Positions 13,127 to 22,046 of a stretch of 41,759 nucleotides of DNA are shown here, in pieces (positions within the stretch are counted from its first letter, which is position 1; each line of letters begins with the position of its first letter). This stretch comes from an uncultured Nitrospirota bacterium (lineage in GTDB: Bacteria; CG2-30-53-67). The notes under the pieces were generated by a model. It was not told the origin of the DNA. It searched no databases and was given only the letters and a program-made list of their open reading frames with translations. Both the position numbers and the translations under genes were made by a program. The DNA is taken from NCBI GenBank assembly GCA_947259355.1, contig CAMYMF010000022.1, positions 5,591 through 47,349 of the forward strand, given 5' to 3'.

Positions 13127-14467
13127 TCACATGGATTGAATGTTGTCGGCCAGCTTGGTGATGGTATTGGACAGGTCCTGATCGGACTTCATCCGTTCTT
13201 CAATGTTCTTGCACGCATGCAGCACGGTGGTGTGGTCCTTGCCCCCGAAGCTTCTGCCGATCTCGGGCAGAGATTTATCTGTCAGTTTCCGACACAGAAA
13301 CATGGCGGCCTGTCTGGGTAGCACGATGGACTGATTTCGCTTCTTCGACTTCATATCGGCCGTGCGGATTTTGTAGTGATGGGCGACCTGTTTCTGAATT
13401 CGGTCTATGGATACGATCTGCTCCCGTTCACAGAAAATGTCTTTCAGAACCTCTTTGGCCAGATCGACGGTGATCTGGCGTCCCGTTAGAGAAGCAACGG
13501 CCCCCAGCTTGATGAGAGAACCTTCCAGTTCGCGAACGTTGGAGCGGATCTTCTTCGCGAGGAAAAGACTCACATCGTTCGGCAGGTGGATACCATCGAT
13601 GGCTGCTTTCTTTCGCAAGATGGCAACCTTCGTCTCAAGATCGGGCGGATGAATGTCCGCCAGGAGCCCCCATTCAAAACGGGACCGCAGTCTCTCCTCG
13701 AGATTCTGTATCTCCTTTGGATAGCGGTCACTGCTGAATACGAGCTGTTTGCGCGCATCATAGAGTGCATTGAACGTATGAAAGAACTCCTCCTGGGTTC
13801 GCTCCTTGTCCGAGAGAAACTGGATGTCGTCTACCATCAGAACGTCCATGTTGCGATACTTCTGCCGGAACTGGGGCATTCGGTCATAGCGGATGCAGCT
13901 GATCATTTCATTCATGAAGTGTTCTGAACTGACAAAACAGATCCGGGTATCGGGATTCTCGGAACGGACATGATGGCCGATGGCATGCATCAGGTGTGTC
14001 TTGCCCAGACCGACGCCGCCATAAATAAAAAGTGGATTGTAGGCGGTATAGAGAACCTCCGCAACAGCCCGAGCGGCTGCATGGGCGAACTGATTGCTGG
14101 GGCCGACCACAAAATTTTCAAAACTGAATCGTGGGTTCAGATAAGCATTACGTTCGTGCACGGTGGATGGTACCGCACTGGCCGATCGGACGGATTGCTC
14201 TGCGGCTGGCTCGGGTGGATCCTGATCTTTCGGATGATACTCGACGGTAAAACAGAGTTCTTTGTTGCAGTCGAGCGTGGTGAGCGCTTCTTTGAGGACG
14301 CCGACGTAATTTTTTTCGATCCATTCCTTGGTGAACTTATTCGGAACCGACACCGTGAGTTCACGGTCGTTTTCAGAAAAGAGACGTGCCGCTTCAAACC
14401 ATTTTTCAAAACTCTGCTTCGGCAGACGTTCGCTAACAACCTGGGTCAATCGTTCCCATGTATTCAT
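13127..14467 (-). CDS. dnaA: Chromosomal replication initiator DnaA
   Basis: AAA+ initiator that binds DnaA boxes and opens oriC. The 446-residue protein has domain I (WERLTQVVSERLPKQSFEKWF), Walker A GGVGLGKTH, Walker B LMVDDIQFL, sensor 1, and a domain IV DNA-binding helix-turn-helix with the signature GGKDHTTVLHACKNI. The start ATG 14467 has AAGGG about 10 nt upstream. First gene of the leftward replication operon. Two convergent DnaA-box-like 9-mers lie about 80-100 bp upstream and suggest autoregulation. Confidence 0.98.
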   Translation of the reverse strand: MNTWERLTQVVSERLPKQSFEKWFEAARLFSENDRELTVSVPNKFTKEWIEKNYVGVLKEALTTLDCNKELCFTVEYHPKDQDPPEPAAEQSVRSASAVPSTVHERNAYLNPRFSFENFVVGPSNQFAHAAARAVAEVLYTAYNPLFIYGGVGLGKTHLMHAIGHHVRSENPDTRICFVSSEHFMNEMISCIRYDRMPQFRQKYRNMDVLMVDDIQFLSDKERTQEEFFHTFNALYDARKQLVFSSDRYPKEIQNLEERLRSRFEWGLLADIHPPDLETKVAILRKKAAIDGIHLPNDVSLFLAKKIRSNVRELEGSLIKLGAVASLTGRQITVDLAKEVLKDIFCEREQIVSIDRIQKQVAHHYKIRTADMKSKKRNQSIVLPRQAAMFLCRKLTDKSLPEIGRSFGGKDHTTVLHACKNIEERMKSDQDLSNTITKLADNIQSM

Positions 14468-14548
14468 GGCTGGAACCCTTAGATTTGATGGCTTCTAAAA
14501 GACACAGGAAATCGCCCGGCGCAGAGAGTCGTGCGTTTATTAACAGGT

Positions 14549-14568
14549 TTCTCCACAGGTGTGAATAA
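14549..14568. promoter_or_regulatory. Convergent pair of DnaA-box-like sites upstream of dnaA
   Basis: TTCTCCACA (14549-14557) and TGTGAATAA (14560-14568) each match the DnaA box TTATCCACA or its complement at 8 of 9 positions, face each other, and are two bases apart. They lie ~80 bp upstream of the dnaA start next to an A/T tract (14571-14597). Autoregulation of dnaA or a second origin subregion is inferred. Confidence 0.6.
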
Positions 14569-14837
14569 GTCAAAAAAACCTTTTTTTTCAAATAGTTGAA
14601 GTAGGGACGAGAGCGCCCTGTGCAGAGAGACCGGGCCGATCATGGCCATGCAGTTCCTTTTTCTGTTGCGCAAAAAGATTTCGGTGTGAGAATGCGAGAC
14701 AAGATAGCAGAAGCCTTATGGCATGGCAAGGGATTTTTTCGACGTGGGACCACTAAATTTTTTCCGGGACCTGTTGCGCCGCGCGGCCAGTGTCGACGGA
14801 ACTGACAGACATATCTGCACGGGAAGGCTTTCTGCAC

Positions 14838-14861
14838 CGGCGGATCCTTCGGGACCCGCCG
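14838..14861. other. UUCG-capped hairpin in the dnaA-rpmH spacer
   Basis: CGGCGG-A-TCC-TTCG-GGA-C-CCGCCG: nine base pairs with one A-C mismatch and a C(UUCG)G tetraloop on the plus strand. No following T-run. It could be part of a leader, an RNA, or a DNA structure; nothing else is recognisable from about 14,600 to 14,930. Confidence 0.4.
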
Positions 14862-14929
14862 ATTCGTTTATGCCCGCGCCGAGTGCCGTCAAAGAACGGC
14901 TGTCGGTGTGCAAAGGATGTGAGGCGCTG

Positions 14930-15130
14930 TGTCAACTTTCTGTGGATCCATGAACCGGCGCGGCGCGCCGTGAAAAACCGATGGATTCACCCACAGAGAC
15001 TGTGAAAGAAATTCCTGAAGAGTTTCAAGGGGATCATCCCAGGGTCCCCTGTTTACCCAACCCCTACTACTACTGCTATTTTGTTTTATATAATAATTAT
15101 TCCTTATAGTAACGGATGGGTATAAGCATT
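14930..15130. other. Probable chromosomal origin (oriC) core: DnaA-box-like sites, DnaA-trios, AT-rich unwinding region
   Basis: It lies between divergent dnaA and rpmH, where transcription of the whole window switches strand. DnaA-box-like 9-mers at 7/9: TGTGGATCC (14941-14949), TCACCCACA (14987-14995), TGGGTATAA (15117-15125). A C-rich patch (15058-15064) is followed by CTACTACTACTGCTA (15064-15078), whose complement reads 3'-GAT-GAT-GAT-GAC-GAT-5', the DnaA-trio pattern described for bacterial unwinding elements. A nearly pure A/T stretch runs 15077-15113. Known: the order boxes, GC-rich spacer, trios, AT-rich DNA defines the basal unwinding system. No perfect TTATCCACA is present, so box assignment is tentative. 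Confidence 0.72.
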
Positions 15131-15196
15131 CATGAGCATCCATTTTACCCTTGGGAAAAAGGAAATAAGCGACGCAAAAGCGGCTCTTTTTTATTC

Positions 15197-15225
15197 TTGA
15201 CAGGCAAAAAGCGACTGCCTATACT
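15197..15225 (+). promoter_or_regulatory. Sigma70-type promoter for rpmH
   Basis: TTGACA (15197-15202), 17-bp spacer, TATACT (15220-15225), a near-consensus promoter. The predicted start is about 15232, giving a leader of roughly 28 nt before rpmH with GGGAG as ribosome site. Confidence 0.85.
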
Positions 15226-15259
15226 GTTTTATTCTAAAACGATTAGCAGGGAGTGAGGC

Positions 15260-15394
15260 ATGTCTATCACACTGAAAGCAAACAATCGTAAGAAGAAAAA
15301 ACGGCACGGATTCCTCACCCGCATGAAGACCAAGAGCGGCCGGGCTGTGATCAACCGTCGGCGGGCCAAGGGCCGCAAGTCATTGGGTGTGTGA
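15260..15394 (+). CDS. rpmH: 50S ribosomal protein L34
   Basis: A 44-residue, strongly basic protein of the large subunit. The C-terminal half has the L34 signature [20 protein letters not shown] followed by AKGRKSLGV. The N-terminus ([17 protein letters not shown]) departs from the usual MKRTFQPS-R form, but length and core are normal. GGGAG lies 8 nt before ATG 15260. It begins the rightward operon rpmH-rnpA-yidD-yidC. Confidence 0.95.
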   Translation: MSITLKANNRKKKKRHGFLTRMKTKSGRAVINRRRAKGRKSLGV

Positions 15395-15457
15395 CAGCCA
15401 CGGCGCCTTCGCGTGTGTCAGGAACTCCAAACTCGGTACCCGGTCGATACCAACTCG

Positions 15458-15823
15458 ATGAAGGATAGGTGGATCCGGAAGCATTGGGAATTCCAAATCG
15501 TTTACAAGGAGGGGATCAAACAGGTCGGGAAGCGTGTGATTCTCTATGTGCGCTGTCGCGAAGCGGGGCCGAACCGGTTCGGTATTGCCGTCACCAAGAA
15601 GCTCGGTACATCGGTGGTGCGAAACAGGATTAAGAGACGTATCCGGGAAGTGATGCGGAAGAATGCCGATGCCATGGGAGGAGGCATGGATCTGGTGGTG
15701 GTCGCCAGGAGAAAAATCCTGCATGCTTCATTTGATCAAATAGAAAGGGACATACTGGCGTTGGTTCAGCAGAGGGCTTTTTCCAGTAGACCGAAGAATC
15801 GGTGCAGCGGGGAGGGGCCATGA
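15458..15823 (+). CDS. rnpA: Ribonuclease P protein component
   Basis: Protein subunit of RNase P, which matures tRNA 5' ends. The 121-residue product has the RNR motif [13 protein letters not shown] with the preceding [11 protein letters not shown] strand. ATG 15458 gives the normal N-terminus ([19 protein letters not shown]); an in-frame ATG at 15413 would overlap little but adds unconserved residues. The stop overlaps the yidD start (ATGA). Confidence 0.93.
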   Translation: MKDRWIRKHWEFQIVYKEGIKQVGKRVILYVRCREAGPNRFGIAVTKKLGTSVVRNRIKRRIREVMRKNADAMGGGMDLVVVARRKILHASFDQIERDILALVQQRAFSSRPKNRCSGEGP

Positions 15824-16038
15824 GCATGTTGAGACGGTTTAATATTGCGTGTATCCGAGGCTATCAGCGGGGCATCTCGCCATGGCTGTCGGGAAACTGC
15901 CGTTATTTGCCCACCTGTTCCGAGTACACCATTGAAGCCATCTCTCGCTACGGTCTTTTGAGAGGTTGGGGGCGTGGTTTGTGGCGCATTCTGCGTTGTC
16001 ATCCCTTTCATTCCGGCGGCTACGATCCCTTGAAATAA
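15820..16038 (+). CDS. yidD: Membrane protein insertion efficiency factor YidD
   Basis: A 72-residue protein with the family pattern [30 protein letters not shown] and [12 protein letters not shown], including conserved cysteines. Known family role: assists YidC-dependent membrane insertion at the inner membrane. ATG 15820 follows GGGGAGGGG and overlaps the rnpA stop by four bases; ATG 15802 lies inside rnpA without support. Confidence 0.95.
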   Translation: MSMLRRFNIACIRGYQRGISPWLSGNCRYLPTCSEYTIEAISRYGLLRGWGRGLWRILRCHPFHSGGYDPLK

Positions 16039-16093
16039 GTTCCTCCCCGATAACCCAGGATTCGGGCACTGCCTTTCTCGTGGAGAATTCCTG

Positions 16094-17716
16094 ATGGAAA
16101 AACGGGCGCTCCTTGCCTTTGTGCTGTCGCTGGCCGTCTTGGTTGGTTATCAGTATTTCTTTGTCCCGTCGGTACCGCAAAAGCCGGACGCGCCGGTAAC
16201 GCCGCCGGCAGAAGCGCCACCCCAGGCGGTGCCTGAGAAGAGAGCAGCCGTGGAAGCCCCTGTCGGGCCCGCCGAGGAGGCACCGGCGGCTTTGCCTTGG
16301 GAGTCGCGGGAGCGCCGACCGAGGGAGGCACCGCCAGAGGAGATCGTCACGGTGGAAACCGAATGGGTGCGGTATCGTATCTCCACCCGGGACGGAACGC
16401 TCAAAGAAATCACACTCAAACGTTATCTGGACGATGAAGGAGAGACGGTGCAGCTGGTGCCGACCCGAGGAGAGCTGTTCCCATTGCAACTCCTTGCCAA
16501 CGGTGAAGTATTTCACGTTACCTTCACCCCCTCCAGACAATATATTCAAGTGACGGATAAAGCGGAGCGTCTGGTTCTCTCATATGAGGATGAGAGCGGG
16601 GCGCGTATAGAAAAGCACCTGGAGTTTCAGCCAAAGGGCTATCAAATCAAGGTGAGGATCGTTCAGAATGCGTTGAAGGAGTATCAACTTCTCGCCGGCT
16701 CTGTCTTTCAAGGCATGGGGGACGCGGACAACCGCAAAAGTCGGTATGCCCATGAGGGACCCGTGCTCGATCTGTCTGGTGAAATTGAACGGATCAAATT
16801 CAAAGAGGCCAAAGAGCGGATGATTCTCCGGGGAGAAATCCCGTGGATTGCCTTTGAGGAGAAGTATTTCATGACGGCGGTGCTACCGGAGACCAAAGCC
16901 GCCGCCGCCGTGGTGGATCGTTTGGACAGCTCGGAGGGGATCAACATCGGTTTTGGAGTCACCGGTCTGGCTGAGGTGGCCTCCTATGTCTTCTATGGAG
17001 GCCCCAAGGATTATGAACTGCTGCGTTCGTTGAACAATGGGTTGGAAAAGGCGATTGATTTTGGATTTTTCGGGTTTCTCGGAAAACCTATGTTTTTCGT
17101 GCTCAAAGCGATCTATGGTGTGGTGCGTAGCTATGGTGTGGCCATCATTCTGCTGACCACTCTGATCAAAATCGTGTTCATTCCTTTGACCCACAAGCAG
17201 ACGAAATCGATGCAGGATATGCAGAAGATACAGCCGGAGATTAATGCCATCCGGGAGCGCTACAAAGGCGATGCGCAGACGATGAACAAGCACATCATGG
17301 ATTTGTACAAGAAGCACAAGGTCAACCCCGCGGCAGGATGTTTGCCGTTGTTGATACAGATTCCCGTATTTTTTGCGCTGTATAATGTCTTGTTGAGCGC
17401 CATTGAACTGCGACAGGCGCCGTTTCTATATATCAAGGATCTCTCCGGCGCGGACGCACTGTTCGGACACGTCGGTGGGTTTGCCGTCGGACCGCTCCCA
17501 CTGCTGATGGGTGCCAGCATGTATTTGCAGCAGAAGATGATGCCCACCACCATGGATCCCAAGCAAGCGAAAATATTTCAGTATATGCCGGTGATCTTTA
17601 CGTTCATGTTTCTCAATTTTCCTTCGGGACTTGTGCTGTACTGGTTGGTGAACAACGTGTTGACCATTTTGCAGCAGATCTACACGAACAAACGCAAGGC
17701 CGCCGCAACGGCATGA
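16094..17716 (+). CDS. yidC: Membrane protein insertase YidC
   Basis: Inner-membrane insertase. The 540-residue protein has the Gram-negative layout: TM1 (residues 4-21), a proline/alanine-rich linker (about 28-85), a large periplasmic P1 domain to about 320, and the conserved C-terminal core with several TM segments (VVRSYGVAIILLTTLIKIVF, GCLPLLIQIPVFFALYNVL, FMFLNFPSGLVLYWLVNN). The basic cytoplasmic loop MQDMQKIQPEINAIRERYKG is typical. Short basic C-terminus, so no ribosome-binding tail extension. Downstream spacer to jag is 145 nt. Confidence 0.98.
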   Translation: MEKRALLAFVLSLAVLVGYQYFFVPSVPQKPDAPVTPPAEAPPQAVPEKRAAVEAPVGPAEEAPAALPWESRERRPREAPPEEIVTVETEWVRYRISTRDGTLKEITLKRYLDDEGETVQLVPTRGELFPLQLLANGEVFHVTFTPSRQYIQVTDKAERLVLSYEDESGARIEKHLEFQPKGYQIKVRIVQNALKEYQLLAGSVFQGMGDADNRKSRYAHEGPVLDLSGEIERIKFKEAKERMILRGEIPWIAFEEKYFMTAVLPETKAAAAVVDRLDSSEGINIGFGVTGLAEVASYVFYGGPKDYELLRSLNNGLEKAIDFGFFGFLGKPMFFVLKAIYGVVRSYGVAIILLTTLIKIVFIPLTHKQTKSMQDMQKIQPEINAIRERYKGDAQTMNKHIMDLYKKHKVNPAAGCLPLLIQIPVFFALYNVLLSAIELRQAPFLYIKDLSGADALFGHVGGFAVGPLPLLMGASMYLQQKMMPTTMDPKQAKIFQYMPVIFTFMFLNFPSGLVLYWLVNNVLTILQQIYTNKRKAAATA

Positions 17717-17861
17717 AGACGAGCCTTTGACTGGGTGATTGCATCGGTGGATGCAGTGAGAGGTGTGAAAAGCGTCAGAGACGTTCGTTGAAAGGACCTC
17801 CTGATCGATTTGTTCACGGAATCTCCCGGTCTAATTCTTCTGGAAACCTTCGGAGGACGGA

Positions 17862-18599
17862 ATGATGGAACGAACCATTGAAATTGAGGGAAAAACCCTA
17901 GAAGAGGCGACACAGCAGGCACTGGAACAGTTGGGCGCGCGTCGGGAAGAGGTTGAAATAGAGGTACTGGACGACGGTAAACCGGGATTCTTGGGCTTCG
18001 GCTCACGGACGGCCAGAATCCGCGCAGCCCTCCGGACGGAGTCTGGCGCACCGGTTCGGGGAACCCTGGTCCCCGAGGAAGGTCGTGAAATCTCCCCCAG
18101 CAAGCAGGCCGGGACGGGCGCAGAAATGGAACGCCATCTGCCCGATCAGGACGTTGACACGGGTTTTGCCGAGTCCATGCTCTCGAACATGATCACAAAG
18201 ATGAACCTAGAAGGATCGGTCACATCAAGGATTTCCGATGGACAGATTTGTCTCAACGTCACCGGGCACGACTCCAACATCCTCATTGGGAAAAAGGGAC
18301 AGACCCTCGATGCGATTCAGTATCTTATGAGCCTGATGTACAACAAGGCGACCCGAAGCAAGTCCGGCATTGTGGTCGACGTGGAGGACTACCGGAATCG
18401 CCGGGAGCAACGGCTTCAGACCCTGGCCCGCGAAGCCGGTGAGAAGGTCCAGCGGACAGGTAAAGCGGTCACCTTGGCGCCCATGAATGCCAAGGATCGT
18501 CGGATCATTCACATTACACTCCAGGATGAGACCACGCTCAAGACAACAAGCAGGGGGGAGGGTGCCCTGAAAAAAGTGGTGGTGCTTCCCCGATCGTGA
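17862..18599 (+). CDS. jag: Jag/KhpB RNA-binding protein (Jag-N, KH, R3H)
   Basis: A 245-residue RNA-binding protein. Order: Jag-N domain (1-55, EIEGKTLEEATQQALEQLG...GFLGFGS), a linker, a KH domain with the GKKGQ loop (ILIGKKGQTLDAIQYLMSL) and an R3H domain (YRNRREQRLQTLAREA..., RRIIH). Known relatives (KhpB/EloR) bind RNA and influence cell elongation. Position after yidC is conserved in many bacteria. GGAGG lies 5 nt before ATG 17862; the ATG three bases on is equally possible. Confidence 0.93.
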   Translation: MMERTIEIEGKTLEEATQQALEQLGARREEVEIEVLDDGKPGFLGFGSRTARIRAALRTESGAPVRGTLVPEEGREISPSKQAGTGAEMERHLPDQDVDTGFAESMLSNMITKMNLEGSVTSRISDGQICLNVTGHDSNILIGKKGQTLDAIQYLMSLMYNKATRSKSGIVVDVEDYRNRREQRLQTLAREAGEKVQRTGKAVTLAPMNAKDRRIIHITLQDETTLKTTSRGEGALKKVVVLPRS

Positions 18600-18645
18600 T
18601 CCGATGAGGCACAGGATGTAACAGAGCGACGAAAAAACAGAATAA

Positions 18646-18670
18646 GGCGAGGAGGCTCCTCGCCTTTTTT
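18646..18670 (+). terminator. Strong intrinsic terminator after jag
   Basis: GGCGAGGA-GGC-TCCTCGCC hairpin (18646-18664; eight pairs plus a possible ninth) followed by six T. The last T is 13 nt before the mnmE start codon, so it would end most rpmH-jag transcripts just before mnmE. Confidence 0.88.
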
Positions 18671-18683
18671 CTTCGGTGCAGCA

Positions 18684-20102
18684 ATGATCTCCGGACAATG
18701 CAATCGCAACGGGAGCACCATCTGCTCCATCTCGACACCGCCGGGTATGGGCGGCATCGGCATCGTCCGGATGAGCGGCCCCGATGCCATTCGGATCGCC
18801 GGCAAAGTTTTTGCCGATGGGGGCGGGGAAACAGCGGCGGAGATGCCGCATTATTCAATCCGTTATGGTAAGGTGCGCGACCCGGAGCTCGGAGAGGTCA
18901 TCGACGAAGCGCTTCTCACCGTAATGCGGGCGCCGAAAACATATACTCGGGAGGATGTGGTGGAGATCAACTGCCACTCGGGGACGGTGGTGCTTCGGAG
19001 AATATTGGGGATGCTCGTTGCTTTGGGAGCTCGTCCTGCGGAACCCGGGGAGTTTACAAAGCGGGCCTTTCTCAACGGGCGGATCGACCTGAGTCAGGCG
19101 GAGGCCGTCATGGCGTTGATTTCGGCCCGGAACGAAGAGGCACTGCGGGTTTGTGCGGCGCAACTGAGCGGGGAATTGGCGGAGCGCATCGCAGCGGTGC
19201 GCGCGCGATTGGTGAGGCTACTGTCCGAAGTGGAGGCGTCCATTGACTTCCCGGAAGAGACACTCGACCTGATTACATCGGAAGAGCTGCTCGAGACGAT
19301 CCGCTCCGCGATGGAGGAGGTGGCGGCCCTCATCGAAGCGAGCGCGCAGGGGCGTGTGCTTCGGGATGGTGTCTCCACGGCCATCGTGGGGGCGGCGAAT
19401 GTGGGCAAATCGAGTCTTCTCAATCGGCTTCTCATGGAGGAGCGCGCCATTGTGACACCCTTTCCAGGCACGACGCGTGACGTGGTGGACGGAATGCTCC
19501 ACGTGGAGGGAGTCCCCCTTCGGATCATCGACACAGCGGGTATCCGAGTCTCGCGGGACCCCATCGAGCAAGAAGGGATCCGCCGCAGCCGGGGGTGTCT
19601 GCGCGAAGCAGACCTGGTCCTGCTGGTTCTTGACCTGTCCCGGCAGATCGGCGAGGAGGATCTTGAAATCGCCCGGATGATCGCCGCAGAGGGCAAAAGG
19701 ACCATCGTGGTGTTGAACAAGGTGGACCTTTTCTATGATGCTGAAAAAAAACATGAGAACACAATAAATGAAATAATAAAGAGTAATTTCTTTATAAAGA
19801 CCTCATGCAAGGATAATTTTGGCTTAGATACACTTAAGATGGCTATTTTTGAGATAATTCTTGGTGACTCCGTGGGTTTTGGTGACGCTGCGATCGTGAT
19901 CAGCGCCAGAAACGAGGCGGCCCTGAAGGGGGTGGCGGCGGCGTTTGCCCGGGCCGAGGAGGCGCTGAGGGACGGTCTTTCTGAGGAATTCGTGAGCCTC
20001 GAGTTGCGCGAGGCGCTGCGAGAATTGGGGCAGATCACGGGGGAGACCACCACCGAAGAAGTTCTGGAGCAGATCTTTCAGAATTTCTGCATCGGGAAAT
20101 GA
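18684..20102 (+). CDS. mnmE: tRNA uridine-5-carboxymethylaminomethyl modification GTPase MnmE
   Basis: With MnmG forms cmnm5U34 in certain tRNAs. The 472-residue protein has the N-terminal folate-binding domain, the G domain with G1 GAANVGKSS (about 236-244), G3 DTAG (about 283) and G4 NKVD (345-348), and the essential C-terminal CIGK. An internal patch at 19731-19860 (residues ~350-392, around the G5 loop TSCKDN) is about 27% G+C by hand count, uses ATA/AAT/AAA codons, and stands out sharply from the rest of the gene; the frame is intact. No clear ribosome-binding site precedes ATG 18684, which follows the terminator closely. Confidence 0.97.
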   Translation: MISGQCNRNGSTICSISTPPGMGGIGIVRMSGPDAIRIAGKVFADGGGETAAEMPHYSIRYGKVRDPELGEVIDEALLTVMRAPKTYTREDVVEINCHSGTVVLRRILGMLVALGARPAEPGEFTKRAFLNGRIDLSQAEAVMALISARNEEALRVCAAQLSGELAERIAAVRARLVRLLSEVEASIDFPEETLDLITSEELLETIRSAMEEVAALIEASAQGRVLRDGVSTAIVGAANVGKSSLLNRLLMEERAIVTPFPGTTRDVVDGMLHVEGVPLRIIDTAGIRVSRDPIEQEGIRRSRGCLREADLVLLVLDLSRQIGEEDLEIARMIAAEGKRTIVVLNKVDLFYDAEKKHENTINEIIKSNFFIKTSCKDNFGLDTLKMAIFEIILGDSVGFGDAAIVISARNEAALKGVAAAFARAEEALRDGLSEEFVSLELREALRELGQITGETTTEEVLEQIFQNFCIGK

Positions 20103-20131
20103 TAAAGTATTGATAATCAAGGGATAAAAAA

Positions 20132-20147
20132 TGTTCCACGTGGAACA
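20132..20147. promoter_or_regulatory. parS: parS centromere site 1
   Basis: TGTTCCACGTGGAACA, a perfect 16-bp palindrome matching the bacterial chromosomal parS pattern (TGTTNCACGTGNAACA). Located between mnmE and mnmG, ~5 kb from oriC; ParB is encoded 3.5 kb downstream. Confidence 0.93.
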
Positions 20148-20162
20148 CTCCAGGAGAGGTTG

Positions 20163-22046
20163 ATGAGCCCCGCCTTTAAAGAATCCTTTGACATGATTGT
20201 CGTTGGCGGCGGGCATGCCGGATGCGAGGCGGCGCTGGCGGGGGCTCGCATGGGCGGTACGGTGCTCCTGTTGACCCTCGATCTGGACAAAATCGCGCTG
20301 ATGTCCTGCAATCCGGCCATCGGTGGGCTTGCCAAAGGACATCTCGTTCGGGAGATCGATGCGCTCGGCGGGGAAATGGCCCGGGCCATCGATGCCACGG
20401 GGATTCAGTTCCGGATGCTCAACACCCGCAAGGGGCCGGCCGTTCAGGCGCCGAGGGCCCAGGCTGACAAGGAGGCCTACCGGCGCCGGATGACGAAGAC
20501 AGTGAACCGCCAGTCGAACCTCTCGGTGCGCCGTGGGGTGGTCCAGAGGGTTCTCGTGGAGCACGGCGCGGTTCGGGGGGTCGAGACAGATGCCGGCACA
20601 CGCTACCGGGGGCGGACGGTGATTTTCACGACCGGTACTTTTCTGCGCGGCCTGATTCATGTGGGACTCGAAAGCGAGGCCGGGGGGCGCGTGGGGGAAC
20701 CGGCGGCAGTGGGGCTGTCGGATGATCTGATCTCCCACGGATTTGAAATCGGGCGGCTCAAGACCGGTACGCCGCCGAGACTCCATGTGAGGAGCATTGA
20801 TTTCTCCCACCTGGAACCGCAGGGCGGCGATGCGGAACCATGGCCCTTTTCTTTTTCGACGCCGAAGATAGACCGGCCCCAGGTGCCCTGCCACATGACC
20901 TTCACCAACCCGGAAACGCACCGGATCATTCGGAGCAATCTCGACCGCTCGCCCCTCTACAGCGGAAAGATCAAAGGAATCGGGCCCCGTTATTGTCCCT
21001 CCATAGAGGACAAGATCATGCGTTTTGCCGACCGGGAGCGCCATCAGGTCTTTCTGGAACCGGAAGGACTGGAGACCGAGCAGATCTACGCCAACGGCAT
21101 ATCGACCAGTCTTCCAGAGGACGTGCAGTACGATTTCGTGCATTCCATCGCCGGTCTGGAGGCTGCCGAGATCATCCGGCCGGGCTACGCGGTGGAATAC
21201 GATTTCGTCCCGCCCACACAACTTCATGCCTCTTTGGAGACAAAACGGATTGAAGGCCTCTTTCACGCCGGGCAGATCAACGGCACCTCCGGATACGAGG
21301 AAGCCGCGGCGCAGGGGTTGCTGGCGGGGATCAATGCCATGCGAAAACTTCGGCGGGAACCGCCGCTTGTGCTGGCGCGCTCCGAAGCATACATGGGCGT
21401 GCTCATCGACGACCTCGTCACCCTGGGGACCCGCGAGCCCTACCGGATGTTCACCTCTCGGGCCGAATACCGCTTGCTCCTGCGCCACGACAATGCCGAT
21501 TTACGCTTGAGCGAGAAGGGACGTGCCGTTGGACTCCTCTCGGACGAGGCCTACGAAGCTTTTACCTGGAAGAGAGAACAGATCCGGCGGGAGACTCGGC
21601 GCCTTCAAACGACCCACATTCTCCCGACCAACGGGACCAATGGGGTGCTCGCCTCTCTCGAAAGCGCCCCCTTGCGAAACAAGACGAGTTTGGCGCAACT
21701 CCTGAAGCGGCCCGAACTAAATTACGCTGCCACCGCCCCCCTTGATCCCGGGAGACCGCCGCTGTCGCGGGAGATTCGCTGGATCTGTGAAACGGAGATC
21801 AAGTATGAGGGGTTCATCCAGCGCCAGACGGACCACGTGGTTCGTGCGCGGGACATGGAGCGGACCTTGATTCCCGACGAAATCCAATACGAATCGATTC
21901 AGGGGCTTTCGCGCGAAGTAATCGAAAAGCTGAATTACGTCCGCCCCGCCACCCTCGGACAGGCGTCGAGGATTTCGGGCATTACCCCTGCGGCCATTTC
22001 TATTCTGTTGATTTTCTTAAAGAAGAACCGGTGCATTGGTGAGTAG
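20163..22046 (+). CDS. mnmG: tRNA uridine-5-carboxymethylaminomethyl modification enzyme MnmG
   Basis: FAD-dependent partner of MnmE. The 627-residue protein starts with the Rossmann motif VVGGGHAGCEAALA and includes SCNPAIGGLAKGHLVREIDALGG, the GxF..G FAD segments, and GQINGTSGYEEAAAQGL, all characteristic of GidA. Length is normal. AGGAGAGG precedes ATG 20163; an adjacent TTG at 20160 is possible. Its end overlaps rsmG. A parS site lies 15 bp upstream of the start. Confidence 0.98.
   Translation: MSPAFKESFDMIVVGGGHAGCEAALAGARMGGTVLLLTLDLDKIALMSCNPAIGGLAKGHLVREIDALGGEMARAIDATGIQFRMLNTRKGPAVQAPRAQADKEAYRRRMTKTVNRQSNLSVRRGVVQRVLVEHGAVRGVETDAGTRYRGRTVIFTTGTFLRGLIHVGLESEAGGRVGEPAAVGLSDDLISHGFEIGRLKTGTPPRLHVRSIDFSHLEPQGGDAEPWPFSFSTPKIDRPQVPCHMTFTNPETHRIIRSNLDRSPLYSGKIKGIGPRYCPSIEDKIMRFADRERHQVFLEPEGLETEQIYANGISTSLPEDVQYDFVHSIAGLEAAEIIRPGYAVEYDFVPPTQLHASLETKRIEGLFHAGQINGTSGYEEAAAQGLLAGINAMRKLRREPPLVLARSEAYMGVLIDDLVTLGTREPYRMFTSRAEYRLLLRHDNADLRLSEKGRAVGLLSDEAYEAFTWKREQIRRETRRLQTTHILPTNGTNGVLASLESAPLRNKTSLAQLLKRPELNYAATAPLDPGRPPLSREIRWICETEIKYEGFIQRQTDHVVRARDMERTLIPDEIQYESIQGLSREVIEKLNYVRPATLGQASRISGITPAAISILLIFLKKNRCIGE

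Noticed and set aside
19824-21488. Long minus-strand open frame (554 codons) across mnmE/mnmG.
   Set aside because: Antisense shadow of strongly conserved genes; no family features in its translation.
21831-21846. ACCACGTGGT palindrome inside mnmG, sharing the parS core.
   Set aside because: Outer half-site bases do not match parS, and it lies in coding sequence.
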